A DNA stretch of 64,000 bases from Pseudocitrobacter faecalis (GTDB lineage: Bacteria; Pseudomonadota; Gammaproteobacteria; Enterobacterales; Enterobacteriaceae), in assembly GCA_003315335.1 (NCBI GenBank), contig QNRL01000009.1, positions 221,980 through 285,979 of the forward strand, in the 5' to 3' direction. Below the pieces are notes generated by a model that saw nothing but the letters and a program-made list of their open reading frames with translations, had not been told where the DNA came from and searched no databases. The translations under genes were made by a program, and so were the position numbers. Shown piece after piece: positions 63,876-64,000 of this stretch; positions within the stretch are counted from its first letter, which is position 1; every line of letters starts with the position of its first letter.

Positions 63876-64000
63876 TTTATCAGACAATCTGTGTGGGCAC
63901 TCAACGATACGGATTCTTAACGTCGCAAGACGATAAATGAATACCAAGTCTCTGAGTGAACACGTAATTCATTACGAAGTTTAATTCACGAGCATCAAAC

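Overview
The window is an enterobacterial chromosome segment. Gene content and order follow the Escherichia coli K-12 stretch from the ygiL-yqiGHI fimbrial genes through tolC, parE, qseBC, parC, ygiQ, yqhD, metC, exbBD and yghU to gsp, with many proteins near-identical in length and motif to the K-12 ones. REP-type palindromes and box C-like repeats support the same family. The pattern of missing and added genes points to a relative such as Enterobacter, Lelliottia, Leclercia or Citrobacter rather than E. coli itself; I cannot fix the genus by eye.

Layout. 1-5 kb: a four-gene chaperone-usher fimbrial operon on the minus strand. 5.3-10.6 kb: zupT behind a perfect Fur-box sequence, ygiD, ygiCB and tolC. 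10.7-15.2 kb: the nudF-yqiB-cpdA-yqiA-parE operon. 15.2-20.6 kb: an accessory carbohydrate locus (AraC regulator, DUF2264 protein, LacY/RafB-type transporter, GH88 hydrolase) inserted between parE and ygiN. 20.6-29.7 kb: ygiN, mdaB, qseBC, ygiW, ygiV, parC, plsC, ftsP. 29.7-31.2 kb: an inserted HtpX-like protease plus LemA pair. 31.5-43.5 kb: ygiQ, a HIT protein, dkgA, yqhD, yqhC, yghB, metC, exbBD, a chemoreceptor with a membrane-embedded sensor, and yqhA. 43.5-49 kb: yghZ, yghX, yghW, yghU, gsp. 49-54.5 kb: nikABCDE-nikR with a perfect NikR operator. 54.5-59.5 kb: a second fimbrial operon. 60-63.6 kb: cynR divergent from cynTSX. The window ends in the promoter and leader of a ribosomal RNA operon; mature 16S starts a few bases beyond the end.

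How the parts work together. The uronate-type locus looks like a self-contained scavenging unit with no lyase and no secreted enzyme, so it should import ready-made unsaturated oligosaccharides and split them in the cytoplasm. Metal supply recurs: zupT and exbB carry Fur-type sites, and nik carries a NikR site. Gsp, YgiC and YghU form a glutathione/spermidine thiol theme. Both fimbrial operons have a hairpin directly after the major pilin gene, which fits high pilin and lower usher/adhesin output.

Compared with the K-12 order as I remember it, ribB and ubiK (yqiC), mqsRA, ygiS, ygiZ, yqhGH, yghA and the whole hyb (hydrogenase 2) operon are missing from their usual positions. The LemA/HtpX pair, the HIT gene, the chemoreceptor, the GH88 locus, nik, the second fimbriae and cyn are additions at this place. 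I saw no phage genes, insertion sequences, CRISPR arrays or tRNAs. No wholly new system is evident; the strongest candidates are the GH88/DUF2264 locus, the zupT Fur site and the histidine-rich chemoreceptor.
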